Positions 7,012-14,668 are shown, counted from the stretch's first letter. The stretch: DNA of 21,569 nt from Promethearchaeota archaeon (GCA_016839635.1 JAEOTV010000178.1:1-21569); one strand, 5' to 3'. The notes: generated by a model from the letters alone, not told the origin. Program-made: numbers and translations.

Positions 7012-7202
7012 CAGTAGTTACATAACAAAGAGAATCTATTATCTTATACATAACAAATCGTCTCACGAAATCTATATAGTAATATTATCGGAACTAATAT
7101 TATTTTCCTTATTAAAAAAAATCAGAAAATTTGTATTGTATTTTTGTTTTAATTTGCCGAAAAACTTTTTTTTGTGGATTTACTTAAACATAAGTGAAGG
7201 AT

Positions 7203-7475
7203 ATGGGAAGAACTGTACCCTCTTTTAGACCTGCGCTAGAGCATGAGATTGAAAGCTGGAAAGATTTCAAAAGAGCATTACGTCCTGAAGAACAGAAAAT
7301 ATTTAACAAATTGATGAATTTCGCTCGAATACACGCAGATGCGGGTAGCATGAGCGCACGTCCAATGTTAACAGAAGTCTTGTTTATTTCCTTTGCGCTT
7401 GAACAAGAAAAAAAAATTGAGATGCTAGAAGAGAAAGTAAAAGAATTAGAAGAAATGATAAAAGGAATAGAGTAG
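7203..7475 (+). CDS. Small helical protein preceding PolB2-like polymerase
   Basis: 90 residues, mostly alpha-helical by composition, with a distinctive N-terminus MGRTVPSFRPALEHEI, a central ALRPEEQKIFNKLMNFARIHADAGSM region, and a C-terminal heptad-like helix ALEQEKKIEMLEEKVKELEEM (about 62-82) that should form a coiled coil. I recall similar small proteins beginning MGRT in other archaea, but I cannot name a verified family. ATG 7203 is chosen because AGTGA lies 5 nt before it; a GTG at 7194 would add three residues. It ends 3 nt before the polymerase start, so the two are almost certainly co-transcribed and translationally coupled, suggesting an accessory subunit of the polymerase. Confidence 0.8.
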   Translation: MGRTVPSFRPALEHEIESWKDFKRALRPEEQKIFNKLMNFARIHADAGSMSARPMLTEVLFISFALEQEKKIEMLEEKVKELEEMIKGIE

Positions 7476-7478
7476 AAA

Positions 7479-9887
7479 TTGGACTTTCAAGAGCAATTTG
7501 ATGGTTGGCTTTTAGATGTTTCCACTTATAGCAACGGAGTCATTCTTTGGGTTAAAACAGTAAAAGAGCAGAAAATTGTAAAAATTTTTCATAATTTCTG
7601 CCCTGAATTTTTCGCTGTGCCAAAAAAACATGTTGGAAAAGATTTAAAAAGACTAAAACAGATTCTTAAATCCCACCAAAATGTAAAAGGTGTAAGAATT
7701 TGTGAAAAGTATGTGAAGCTGGAGGATCATAAAAAAACAAAAATATTTGGTATTTCAGTAGTAAAACCTTCAGTTTTTAAGAAAACTATTAAAGAAATCG
7801 ATGAAATAGGACTTTTTACACTAAATAACACAGATCTTCCAATCACTCAGATGTATTTCTATGTAAATGATTTATTTCCTATGTCTTTATGTGGATTCAA
7901 GGTTAAGCTTGAAAAGAAAAAAAAGGCTGGTGGACACTTTATGTCTTTAATATCTGTAGAATTGAAAGATGACAACGAAAAATTGTTTTACGATTTACCT
8001 CCTCTTAAAGCTGTCTGGTTGGATATTAAAATACAGCAGCAAGGGATAAGAACATACTATAATGACCCTCTGGCATACGTTGAAGTGAGCATTGTTGAAA
8101 AAGATGAGAAAGCCAATATCCCAAGAGCAGATGGGCAGAGAAAAAGAAAAATTCTAATCGATGAAGCTGATGAAGCGGAAACTATCAAGAAGATTAGTAA
8201 GGTAATTGAGAGGTTAAATCCTGATATTATCCTTACACATGGAGGTGATGAGTTTGTGTTTCCTTACTTGGTTGCTCGAGCATCAGTAAATCATGTCTCA
8301 AAGGAATTATATCTCTCTCGCACTAGAACCCCACTCAAAAACTGCATTTTCAACCTTTCAGGAAACACCGATCACTATATGACCTATGGGATAATTATGC
8401 GCCGTTCCAAAACTCAAGTTTATCTTACGGGTCGCTTCCATTTAGATACCACTACTTATGGTAGTTTGCACTTTAGTGAAGGAAATATTCCTGGAGTTAT
8501 CGAAGTCGCAAGGATCTCTCGAGTAACTATGCAAAGATTATGTAGGGTAACTATTGGGGGGGCACTTCAATCAATACAGTACTATAATGCATATAAACTA
8601 GATCATCTTATTCCCCCTTTTAAGAAGAGCCCAGAAGACTTTCGAAATGGTATGGATCTCATTGTCAATGATCGAGGGGGTCACATTTTTGAACCCTTAA
8701 TCGGAGTCTTTGAACAAGTGGCAGAACTAGACTTTTCAAGCATGTATCCTTCTCTAATGGCCAATTTTAATATTTCATCCGAAACGATTAATTGTAAATG
8801 TTGTAAAGACGATGGTACAGGAGTCAAAGTTCCTGGCACAAGTTTCCACATCTGTTCTAAGCGAGAAGGAATCATCTCAAAATCCATTAGCTTGCCTCTA
8901 AACAAACGGCTCTTTTATAAAGAATACAACAAGTCTCATGATGATTTACGGTACAAATTCACAGATATTGCTCTAAAATGGGTACTCGTAGTGAGTTTTG
9001 GCTATTTAGGTTTCAAAAATGCTCGTTTTGGTAAAATTGAGGCACATCAAACGGTTTGTGCTTTTGCACGTGAATTTTTATTAAGATCTGCAGAGATTGC
9101 TAAAAAATATGGCTGTAAAGTCGTCCATGGAATTGTTGATTCAATGTGGCTTCAAGATACCAAAGGAAGAACACCAGAGGAATTTGAAATCGTAACCAAG
9201 AAAATCGCTCAAGAAATCTCTGAAAGTACTAGTATTCCTATGAGCTGGGATGGTCGATTTAATGTTATCGTCTTCTTACCTTCTCGAGCGGAACCAGATA
9301 TTCCTGCTCTCAGTCATTATTGGGGTATTAAAACTAATGGTGAAGTGAAGGTGAGAGGTATAGAAGTGAGGCGTAGAGACATACCCAGAATTGTAAAAGA
9401 TGCTCAATATGCTTTTATAGATATCTTTCAAGGTGCAAAAACCATTAAGGAGTTTATGGATAGAATTCCCGAAGCAAAGAAAAAACTCTATGAATATGTT
9501 GAAAGAGTATACTCTGGAAAGTTATCAAAAGATGAACTAACGATAAAACAAAAAATCTCTCGAAGTCCAAATCAATACAAAGTGAATAGCTACCAAGCGG
9601 TTGCTGCAAGACAGTTGGAACGGTCTGGAATCATAGCGTCTGCAGGGAAGAACGTGAGATACATTATCCTTAACGCTGATGCAGATCCAAACTTCCCTGA
9701 AAAGAAAGTTATCCTTTCAGATTTATATGATGAAAAGAAACATGAGTATGATAGAAAGAAGTATGTTGAACTGTTGAAAAGAGCCTTTGAAAATATTTTT
9801 CCTTTTGAATTCCCAGAGCTTGAGGAACTACTTACGTCAGATTATAATAATAAATCTCTTCAAAAAGATCTCTCAAGCTTTATTTAA
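7479..9887 (+). CDS. polB2: PolB2-type B-family DNA polymerase with degenerate active sites
   Basis: 802 residues with the full exonuclease-palm-fingers-thumb order. Exo I reads LDIK (181-184; DIE expected), Exo II reads HGGDEFV (254-260; NxxxFD expected) and Exo III is not recognisable, so proofreading should be lost. Motif A is intact as LDFSSMYPSL (417-426, Asp418). Motif B reads KWVLVVSFG (500-508; KxxxNSxYG expected). Motif C reads HGIVDS (550-555; YGDTDS expected), losing the first Asp but keeping Asp554. The LKWVLVVSFGYLG...ARFGKIEAH and HGIVDS signatures mark the archaeal PolB2 group, described as inactivated polymerases (Rogozin and colleagues, 2008) although a Sulfolobus homologue was later linked to damage tolerance. 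Asp418 and Asp554 correspond to the metal ligands, so weak activity is possible. The start is TTG 7479, 3 nt after the partner gene, with AAAGGAA 11 nt upstream; no nearby ATG is in frame. Confidence 0.93.
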   Translation: MDFQEQFDGWLLDVSTYSNGVILWVKTVKEQKIVKIFHNFCPEFFAVPKKHVGKDLKRLKQILKSHQNVKGVRICEKYVKLEDHKKTKIFGISVVKPSVFKKTIKEIDEIGLFTLNNTDLPITQMYFYVNDLFPMSLCGFKVKLEKKKKAGGHFMSLISVELKDDNEKLFYDLPPLKAVWLDIKIQQQGIRTYYNDPLAYVEVSIVEKDEKANIPRADGQRKRKILIDEADEAETIKKISKVIERLNPDIILTHGGDEFVFPYLVARASVNHVSKELYLSRTRTPLKNCIFNLSGNTDHYMTYGIIMRRSKTQVYLTGRFHLDTTTYGSLHFSEGNIPGVIEVARISRVTMQRLCRVTIGGALQSIQYYNAYKLDHLIPPFKKSPEDFRNGMDLIVNDRGGHIFEPLIGVFEQVAELDFSSMYPSLMANFNISSETINCKCCKDDGTGVKVPGTSFHICSKREGIISKSISLPLNKRLFYKEYNKSHDDLRYKFTDIALKWVLVVSFGYLGFKNARFGKIEAHQTVCAFAREFLLRSAEIAKKYGCKVVHGIVDSMWLQDTKGRTPEEFEIVTKKIAQEISESTSIPMSWDGRFNVIVFLPSRAEPDIPALSHYWGIKTNGEVKVRGIEVRRRDIPRIVKDAQYAFIDIFQGAKTIKEFMDRIPEAKKKLYEYVERVYSGKLSKDELTIKQKISRSPNQYKVNSYQAVAARQLERSGIIASAGKNVRYIILNADADPNFPEKKVILSDLYDEKKHEYDRKKYVELLKRAFENIFPFEFPELEELLTSDYNNKSLQKDLSSFI

Positions 9888-9903
9888 TTTTTAAAAAAAA
9901 AGT

Positions 9904-10452
9904 TTAGGGAATTAAAATTATCTCAAAAAAATCGAATAAGATCAATACTAAACATATTAATTCCAATAATATCCATAGATTACGTTTTAAACTTCTAATC
10001 GCTCCCATTGGTTTACCCGCATAGTTAATTATGTTATAAATGAACATAATTGCCCAAGCAGTTACTAAAAACGTAATTGGGAGTAGTAATGTAACCAATT
10101 CACGACCGATATAGCCTAATAAATATCCATAACCTAGAATTGTAAATCCCATTATAACTAATGTGAAACCGAATCCAAATGAATACTCTGCAAATCTTAC
10201 AAATCGTTTAATACGTTGTTCTGAAACGTTTCCTTGATTGGCTTCAAATTGAGCTTTAGAATTGGTTGTTACAGAATTAACAAAAAAAATGAATGATACC
10301 ATTAAAAAAAATGTAGCTGTAACTATACCATTTGTAAAAGGAGGGGGGATTTGCCAAATCAAAGCAAGAATCGTCAAAATAGCTCCAATCATGACCGTAC
10401 TAAGAACAATCCAATCTCTTACATTAACTCTAGTATTTTCTTCTCTACTCAT
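9904..10452 (-). CDS. Five-transmembrane protein of unknown function
   Basis: 182 residues with hydrophobic segments near 14-35, 40-60, 91-113, 117-142 and 158-181. The N-terminal dozen residues are charged, and a polar stretch with the basic cluster QRIKRFVRF (about 78-86) separates the second and third segments. No enzyme or transporter motif was recognised. The gene converges on the polymerase with 16 bp between the stops and lies 106 bp downstream of the GyrI-like gene on the same strand, behind a T-tract that probably separates the two transcripts. Function unknown. Confidence 0.8.
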   Translation of the reverse strand: MSREENTRVNVRDWIVLSTVMIGAILTILALIWQIPPPFTNGIVTATFFLMVSFIFFVNSVTTNSKAQFEANQGNVSEQRIKRFVRFAEYSFGFGFTLVIMGFTILGYGYLLGYIGRELVTLLLPITFLVTAWAIMFIYNIINYAGKPMGAIRSLKRNLWILLELICLVLILFDFFEIILIP

Positions 10453-10530
10453 TTTCTTAATCTCAAAATTTTTAGTTACTTAAATTAACTTGAGACTTAA
10501 AATTTAAAGATTATGATGTAATCTGTCAAC

Positions 10531-10556
10531 CAAAAAATAAAAAAAAAGAAGTAAAA
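10531..10556 (-). terminator. T-tract terminator after the GyrI-like gene
   Basis: Directly past the minus-strand stop at 10559 the transcript strand is nearly pure pyrimidine with a run of about nine T, a typical archaeal terminator. Confidence 0.45.
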
Positions 10557-10558
10557 GA

Positions 10559-11182
10559 TTATTTAAAAGGCTGTCTTATAACTGTTTTCATGGTTGTTGG
10601 GTTAGCTTTCCGTGGATCACTAAGATAGATTTCATGATGCTTTTTATCATGCCCATTAAACGTTCCACCTTGGGATATAATAAATTTATGTACTTTTTCT
10701 ACAGTAGGACCTTCTTCAGAATAGGGTCCTATATGCATTATTTGAGCTGCTTTTCCTTCTTCATATTTCTCAAAACGAAGTTTAGATAAAAGATCTTTAA
10801 GTTCTGGTTTTTTTTCTATTGTGCTTTCAACTGCTTCATTAATGATTTCTTGAGTTATCCAATCGGGCTGCATTATCATCATCGTCCATCTCCATTTATC
10901 TCTATTTCCTTCAGTAAAATCTTCCATGTTATCAGCCCACCAGAGACCTTCCAATGGAGGAACAACATAATCTTTGCCTTTTGCTTTACTTAAGAATTTT
11001 GTCTTAAAAGCCACAGGATATAAAGCTGCTAGAGCGTCTAAATATTCTTGAGAATCTCCAGGAGATCCCATTCCATCAATCATTAAGAATTGCATTTCTG
11101 GAACATTAATAATTGCTACTTCCTTTGAATTGGGCTGGTAGAAATCTTTCATTGATTTTTTGAAATCTACTTTTGTTGGCAT
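10559..11182 (-). CDS. GyrI-like small-molecule-binding domain protein
   Basis: 207 residues resembling stand-alone GyrI-like (SHV-fold) domain proteins: an N-terminal KVDFKKSMKDFYQP segment, a strand around AIINVPEMQFLMIDGMG, the PPLEGLWWADN aromatic motif, a KWRWTMMIMQPDWIT strand-helix, then IMHIGPYSEEGPTVEKVHKFI and HHEIYLSDPRKANPTTMKTVIRQP at the C-terminus. Such proteins bind hydrophobic or cationic small molecules, often as effector domains of regulators; this one has no DNA-binding domain. ATG 11182 is preferred because AGTGA lies 5 nt before it; GTG 11191 would add three residues but has no properly spaced site. It lies 30 bp after a 43-residue Cys-rich gene on the same strand and is likely co-transcribed with it. 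Ligand unknown. Confidence 0.86.
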   Translation of the reverse strand: MPTKVDFKKSMKDFYQPNSKEVAIINVPEMQFLMIDGMGSPGDSQEYLDALAALYPVAFKTKFLSKAKGKDYVVPPLEGLWWADNMEDFTEGNRDKWRWTMMIMQPDWITQEIINEAVESTIEKKPELKDLLSKLRFEKYEEGKAAQIMHIGPYSEEGPTVEKVHKFIISQGGTFNGHDKKHHEIYLSDPRKANPTTMKTVIRQPFK

Positions 11183-11212
11183 TAATTTCACTTCTCCTAA
11201 ATTGTTATAATA

Positions 11213-11344
11213 TTAGTCTCTGGGTTGAAAAGAATTAGCAGGACAGTTAGCAGTATCTAAGGTAGCTGGAACTTCATGTCCAAAACAATCTCCTTTAGAG
11301 TCGTCAATTGGCTTATAAAATTTACAATCTTTGCATTGAGCCAT
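11213..11344 (-). CDS. 43-residue four-cysteine protein, resembles small Fe-S subunits
   Basis: A short ORF starting MAQCKDCKFYKP with cysteines at 4, 7, 20 and 34, a GDCFGHEVP motif (18-26) and a CPANSFQPRD end. The C-x2-C-KFY-P...GDCFG pattern recalls the small Fe-S-binding subunits that accompany arylalkylsuccinate synthases and hydroxyphenylacetate decarboxylase, though stand-alone homologues of unknown role also exist. The ATG at 11344 has GTGAT 7 nt upstream, and a TATA element at 11382-11392 lies about 42 nt before it, so expression is well supported. It lies 30 bp before the GyrI-like gene and diverges from the TrmB-like regulator. An overlapping plus-strand open frame at 11276-11458 is the shadow. 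No glycyl-radical enzyme is present in this window, so that functional link is weak. Confidence 0.66.
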   Translation of the reverse strand: MAQCKDCKFYKPIDDSKGDCFGHEVPATLDTANCPANSFQPRD

Positions 11345-11381
11345 TTTTTTAATCACATTAAAATTATTTTTAGGGTATTAA

Positions 11382-11392
11382 GAATATATATG
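11382..11392 (-). promoter_or_regulatory. TATA element for the Cys-rich / GyrI-like unit
   Basis: Minus-strand CATATATATTC about 42 nt before the ATG at 11344, immediately next to the palindrome arm at 11393-11402. Confidence 0.45.
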
Positions 11393-11450
11393 ATTTGTGA
11401 CAATAAGAAACTTATTGCCTTACAAAAATTATTTAAACTATGTCACAAAT
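11393..11450. promoter_or_regulatory. Paired operator-like inverted repeats in a divergent promoter
   Basis: ATTTGTGACA (11393-11402) and TGTCACAAAT (11441-11450) are exact reverse complements 38 bp apart, one beside the TATA of the minus-strand unit and one just past a TATA-like TTATTTAAA (11429-11437) of the regulator gene. Between them lies a second perfect palindrome, CAATAAG-AAA-CTTATTG (11401-11417). The arrangement fits autoregulation and divergent control by the adjacent TrmB-like protein. Confidence 0.48.
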
Positions 11451-11490
11451 TATTTTAATAACAATTAGATGATAACTATTTCAAAATAAG

Positions 11491-12504
11491 ATGAACTCAC
11501 ATATTCTCTCTTTTCTCAAGGATATTGGATTTTCTGATATTCAAATAGATATATACAAATATTTTTTAATGCACAAATCTGGAACGATAAATGATATTAA
11601 AACAGAACTCAGTTATTCTTACACTCAAGTATATCATAACCTCCTGTATTTAGAAGAAAAGAACCTTGTAGAAACCTCAACAGATTCGAAACCAAAAATA
11701 TTCTTCAGGGTTAATCCAAAAATATCATTAACTGAATTAGTAAATGAGAGATTTGATAATTTTAAAAACAATATTGAGAAAATTGATGAAGAACTTAAAG
11801 CTCAAGAAAGTAAATTTGGTAGATGTTTGAAGGATGTTAGTTTTTATCATTATTCCGATGTTAATCTCGCTTATGAAAACTTTTACAATTTATTCGAAAC
11901 AACCCAGAGGGAAATTATACTTACCTCATTACCTCCCTCTATGTTGAAAAAATTAGAACCTAGTCTTTATGAAGCCTATAAGAGGGGGATTGAGATTAAG
12001 ATCTATTTTTCATTAGCTGATTTTGAAGTAATCTCTAACTATCTTGAAATTATTACAGATATTTTAAAAAAAATTAAAGTCGAAATAATTCAAACTGAGC
12101 AAAAAACCTGTCAAGTCATTAAATATAATGATGAAATTGTAAATATGGGGAATATACTTCTGGATGAGAATTATTTGAACTCTATTGTCTTTAAAGAAGA
12201 TGAGGCATTTCATATTGATGGCTTTCGAAGCCCTTTTGCAAAACAAGCTAAAAACTACTTAGGAGTGTTAACCATAATTAAAAGAATAGAAATTGAATAT
12301 CCTGAACCAATTAAGAAAATATTGGATACTATAAAAGAGTCTAAAATGATAAAAACTAGAGATCTTAGTAGTAAATCGAAAATGGGTGGTGCAAAATTAA
12401 AAGAAATCCTTGAATTTTTAATTGATGAAGGTTTAATTGAAGAAACTGTTATAAAAGGAGAACAAGCTGGACGCCCTAAACGAGTCTTTTCCATAGCAAG
12501 TTAA
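11491..12504 (+). CDS. TrmB-family transcriptional regulator with extra C-terminal winged helix
   Basis: 337 residues. Residues 1-75 form a TrmB-type winged helix-turn-helix (GFSDIQIDIYKYFLMHKSG..., recognition helix near YSYTQVYHNLLYLEE, wing KIFFRVNP). Residues about 78-110 are a charged coiled coil for dimerisation. Residues about 112-262 match the TrmB middle domain of phospholipase-D-like fold (REIILTSLPP, GIEIKIYFS). After IKRIEIEYPEP a second winged-helix-like segment (about 268-337; SKSKMGGAKLKEILEFLIDEGLIEE... and RPKRVFSIAS) is added, which simple TrmB proteins lack. TrmB regulators usually sense sugars or other metabolites. The gene diverges from the Cys-rich/GyrI-like unit across a palindromic gap, so it probably controls both. 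No clear ribosome-binding site precedes ATG 11491; a leaderless or weakly led transcript is possible. Confidence 0.85.
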   Translation: MNSHILSFLKDIGFSDIQIDIYKYFLMHKSGTINDIKTELSYSYTQVYHNLLYLEEKNLVETSTDSKPKIFFRVNPKISLTELVNERFDNFKNNIEKIDEELKAQESKFGRCLKDVSFYHYSDVNLAYENFYNLFETTQREIILTSLPPSMLKKLEPSLYEAYKRGIEIKIYFSLADFEVISNYLEIITDILKKIKVEIIQTEQKTCQVIKYNDEIVNMGNILLDENYLNSIVFKEDEAFHIDGFRSPFAKQAKNYLGVLTIIKRIEIEYPEPIKKILDTIKESKMIKTRDLSSKSKMGGAKLKEILEFLIDEGLIEETVIKGEQAGRPKRVFSIAS

Positions 12505-12551
12505 TAAAGATTCTATTAAATTTAAAGAACTAATATTATTGTCGGACACCT

Positions 12552-12572
12552 CTCGTCTAAAGAATAGATGAG
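12552..12572 (+). other. Stem-loop, 8-bp stem with 5-nt loop
   Basis: CTCGTCTA (12552-12559) and TAGATGAG (12565-12572) pair with one G-U wobble around AAGAA. It follows the TrmB-like gene by about 48 bp and directly abuts the palindrome GTGATCAC (12572-12579). It may be a 3' structure or part of an unannotated RNA. Confidence 0.35.
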
Positions 12573-12592
12573 TGATCACCCTTAAATATCTT

Positions 12593-12622
12593 TGCCAAAA
12601 TAACTTTTTTGTTCTTTTGGCA
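12593..12622 (+). other. Second stem-loop: TGCCAAAA / TTTTGGCA
   Basis: Perfect 8-bp arms (12593-12600 and 12615-12622) followed, across a single mismatch, by 3 more pairs (AAC/GTT) and a loop of six T. Together with the preceding stem-loop it forms a compact structured patch in the otherwise empty 12505-12737 gap. Confidence 0.4.
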
Positions 12623-12690
12623 CGTATTATAGAATATAATGCTTAAATCTAAATAGACAAATTTGTATTATTTTTTTGGTTATTAGAAAA

Positions 12691-12707
12691 TTGATACTCC
12701 GTATCGA
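12691..12707. promoter_or_regulatory. Near-palindrome TTGATAC-TCC-GTATCGA
   Basis: Seven paired positions, one of them a G/T wobble, around TCC, 30 bp before the small ORF at 12738. A possible operator. Confidence 0.28.
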
Positions 12708-12737
12708 TTTATTATTGTAGAATATGAAGTTTAGATT

Positions 12738-12896
12738 ATGTCGAAAGCAGTTTCTTATTATGATTGGGAATTATCATTTAAGAGTAAATCTGATCTGGAT
12801 CAGATAATTCAAAAAGATGTAATAAATTCTCTTGGAATGTCTGATAACAATTTTAAAGATTTTATAAAAAAGTGGAAAAAAAAAAATCTATCTTAA
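12738..12896 (+). CDS. 52-residue orphan protein
   Basis: An ATG-initiated ORF, MSKAVSYYDWELSFKSKSDL..., ending in a Lys-rich tail KKWKKKNLS. The polar, helical composition (DLDQIIQKDVINSLGM, NNFKDFIKKW) is unlike the hydrophobic or repetitive peptides that random A+T-rich frames give, which supports it being real. No ribosome-binding site of the AGTGA type precedes it, and no family is recognised. It ends 20 bp before the convergent acyl-CoA synthetase. Function unknown. Confidence 0.45.
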   Translation: MSKAVSYYDWELSFKSKSDLDQIIQKDVINSLGMSDNNFKDFIKKWKKKNLS

Positions 12897-12916
12897 AAAA
12901 AATTTAAACAATTTTA

Positions 12917-14617
12917 TTAAACTTCTTCTCCTCGTCGTTTAGCTTCAATATCCTTTAATTCCTTCCTTTGTACTTTACCAACTAAGGTTTCTGGCAATTC
13001 TTTCCTGTACTCAATGAATTTTGGGATTTTATAGGGTGCTACATTCTGTCTTAGAAATTCCTTGATCTCCATTTTCATTTCATCTGTCTCACGGTAACCA
13101 TCTTTTAAAACAATATATGCTTTTACTTTTTCACTACCAGGGATTTCTGGATCTGGGATGCCTATTATCGCAGCATTTTCAACAGCTTCATGTTCAAATA
13201 ATACATCCTCAAGCTCTCTAGGATATACTTTAAATCCACTCACATTTATCATATCCTTCTTTCTATCAACGATATACATATATCCATCTTCATCAAGTTT
13301 ACCAATATCTCCAGTGAGAACCCATCCTTCTTTTAATTGATTTTCCGTTTCTTCCGGTTTATTCCAATAACCTTTAAAAACTTGAGGTCCTTTAATCATT
13401 ATTTCACCTGCTTCACCCATGGGAACGATTTTGGTATAATCATCTATGTCTACAATCTTTACTTCCGTATCTGGAAATGCTAATCCAACAGAACCAACTT
13501 TTCTGAGGCCATTTACTGGATTGCTATGGGTTACTGGTGACGTTTCAGTCATACCAAAACCTTCAATAATTTTACCTCCTGTTCTTTCTTCAAATTCTTT
13601 TAGAACCTCAGGGGGCATGGGGGCAGCTCCTGTATTACATACTCTTATTGATCGTAGGTCTTTAGCATAATCTTCAATATCATCTCTTTCTAAGAGACGC
13701 ATATACATAGTTGGTACCCCAGGAAAATATGAAGGATTTGTAGCTTTAATAATTTCAAAAAGAGATTTTTGGTCTCGTGCATCTGGATTTAATGCAAGAG
13801 TAGATCCAGAATATATTTGAGTATTCATGCATACTGTCATTCCGTATATATGAAATAAAGGTAAGTTAGTAAGCATGGTTTCTTTTCCTCTCTTAATATC
13901 AGGTCCTACCCATGTAGCAGTTGCTATGCTATTTGAAACGATATTATAATGAGTTAGCATCGCTCCTTTTGGTAAACCAGTTGTTCCTCCTGTGTATTGT
14001 AATATTGCAATATCTTCTTTTGCATTAATTTCAAATGTTGGTGGATTTGGTTTAGTTTTTTCAATCAAATTTAGGAATTGGATTGTTCCCACGATTTCTG
14101 GTGGATTTTTTGACCCCATAGGACCATAGTCAAAAACATTTGTAATAATTATATGCCTTAATTTCGTTCGATCCTTGATCTTATTTATTTTATCAAGTTG
14201 AGAATCCCATGCTATTATCACTTCTGCACCAGAATCATTTATTTGATAAGCTAATTCGTGTTCTGTATGTAGCACACTACATGCTGTAACAATACCACCT
14301 GCTTTCAAAATACCATAAAAACTGAATATAAATTGTGGAAAATTTGGAAGAATTATTGCTACAGCATCTCCTTTCTTTACTCCTAGATCTACTAAGGCTG
14401 TTGCTAATCTATCTGTAATATCCTTAGTTTTTTTATAAGAAATCTTATTCTTCATAAACCAAATTGCGGTTTTACTACTAAATTCTTCGACTGTGTTATC
14501 TAATAATTTAAACACATTCATTTCAGGATATTCAATATGTTCTGGAACACCCTTATCATAATGCTTTACCCAAGGTTTTGCAGTATACGGATTTTCGGTT
14601 TCATTCATTTTTACCAT
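12917..14617 (-). CDS. Acyl-CoA synthetase (AMP-forming) next to the LIV transporter
   Basis: 566 residues, ANL superfamily, forming acyl-CoA from a free carboxylic acid, ATP and CoA. A3 YTGGTTGLPKG at 208-218, then GFGMTETSPVTHS (A5), VLTGDIG (A7), DRKKDMINVSGFKVYPRELED (A8 hinge) and the A10 lysine K548 in LVGKVQRK; all are intact. It differs clearly from the tandem pair at the left end (GLPKG instead of GPPKG, SGFKVYP instead of GGFKVFS) and is closer to the common long-chain FadD type. It lies 194 bp downstream of the LIV transporter and HEAT genes on the same strand, with its own TATA (14661-14668), suggesting that the imported compound is CoA-activated here. The start may be ATG 14617 or 14608; neither has a strong ribosome-binding site. 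Confidence 0.95.
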   Translation of the reverse strand: MVKMNETENPYTAKPWVKHYDKGVPEHIEYPEMNVFKLLDNTVEEFSSKTAIWFMKNKISYKKTKDITDRLATALVDLGVKKGDAVAIILPNFPQFIFSFYGILKAGGIVTACSVLHTEHELAYQINDSGAEVIIAWDSQLDKINKIKDRTKLRHIIITNVFDYGPMGSKNPPEIVGTIQFLNLIEKTKPNPPTFEINAKEDIAILQYTGGTTGLPKGAMLTHYNIVSNSIATATWVGPDIKRGKETMLTNLPLFHIYGMTVCMNTQIYSGSTLALNPDARDQKSLFEIIKATNPSYFPGVPTMYMRLLERDDIEDYAKDLRSIRVCNTGAAPMPPEVLKEFEERTGGKIIEGFGMTETSPVTHSNPVNGLRKVGSVGLAFPDTEVKIVDIDDYTKIVPMGEAGEIMIKGPQVFKGYWNKPEETENQLKEGWVLTGDIGKLDEDGYMYIVDRKKDMINVSGFKVYPRELEDVLFEHEAVENAAIIGIPDPEIPGSEKVKAYIVLKDGYRETDEMKMEIKEFLRQNVAPYKIPKFIEYRKELPETLVGKVQRKELKDIEAKRRGEEV

Positions 14618-14660
14618 TAACTCAAACTTAAATTTCTCGTAATAAAGTTAATATATTAAA

Positions 14661-14668
14661 TTTTTATA
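14661..14668 (-). promoter_or_regulatory. TATA box of the acyl-CoA synthetase at 12917-14617
   Basis: Minus-strand TATAAAAA, 44 nt before ATG 14617. The surrounding 14618-14811 gap is low-complexity A+T with nothing else clear. Confidence 0.45.

Noticed and set aside
7182..7195. Short inverted repeat ACTTA-AACA-TAAGT before the PolB2 unit as a damage-response operator
   Set aside because: Only 5-bp arms in A+T-rich DNA; expected by chance.
11276..11458. 60-codon plus-strand open frame
   Set aside because: It covers the minus-strand TATA, the palindromes and the start of the Cys-rich ORF, and its peptide is a generic hydrophobic/basic product of A+T-rich DNA.
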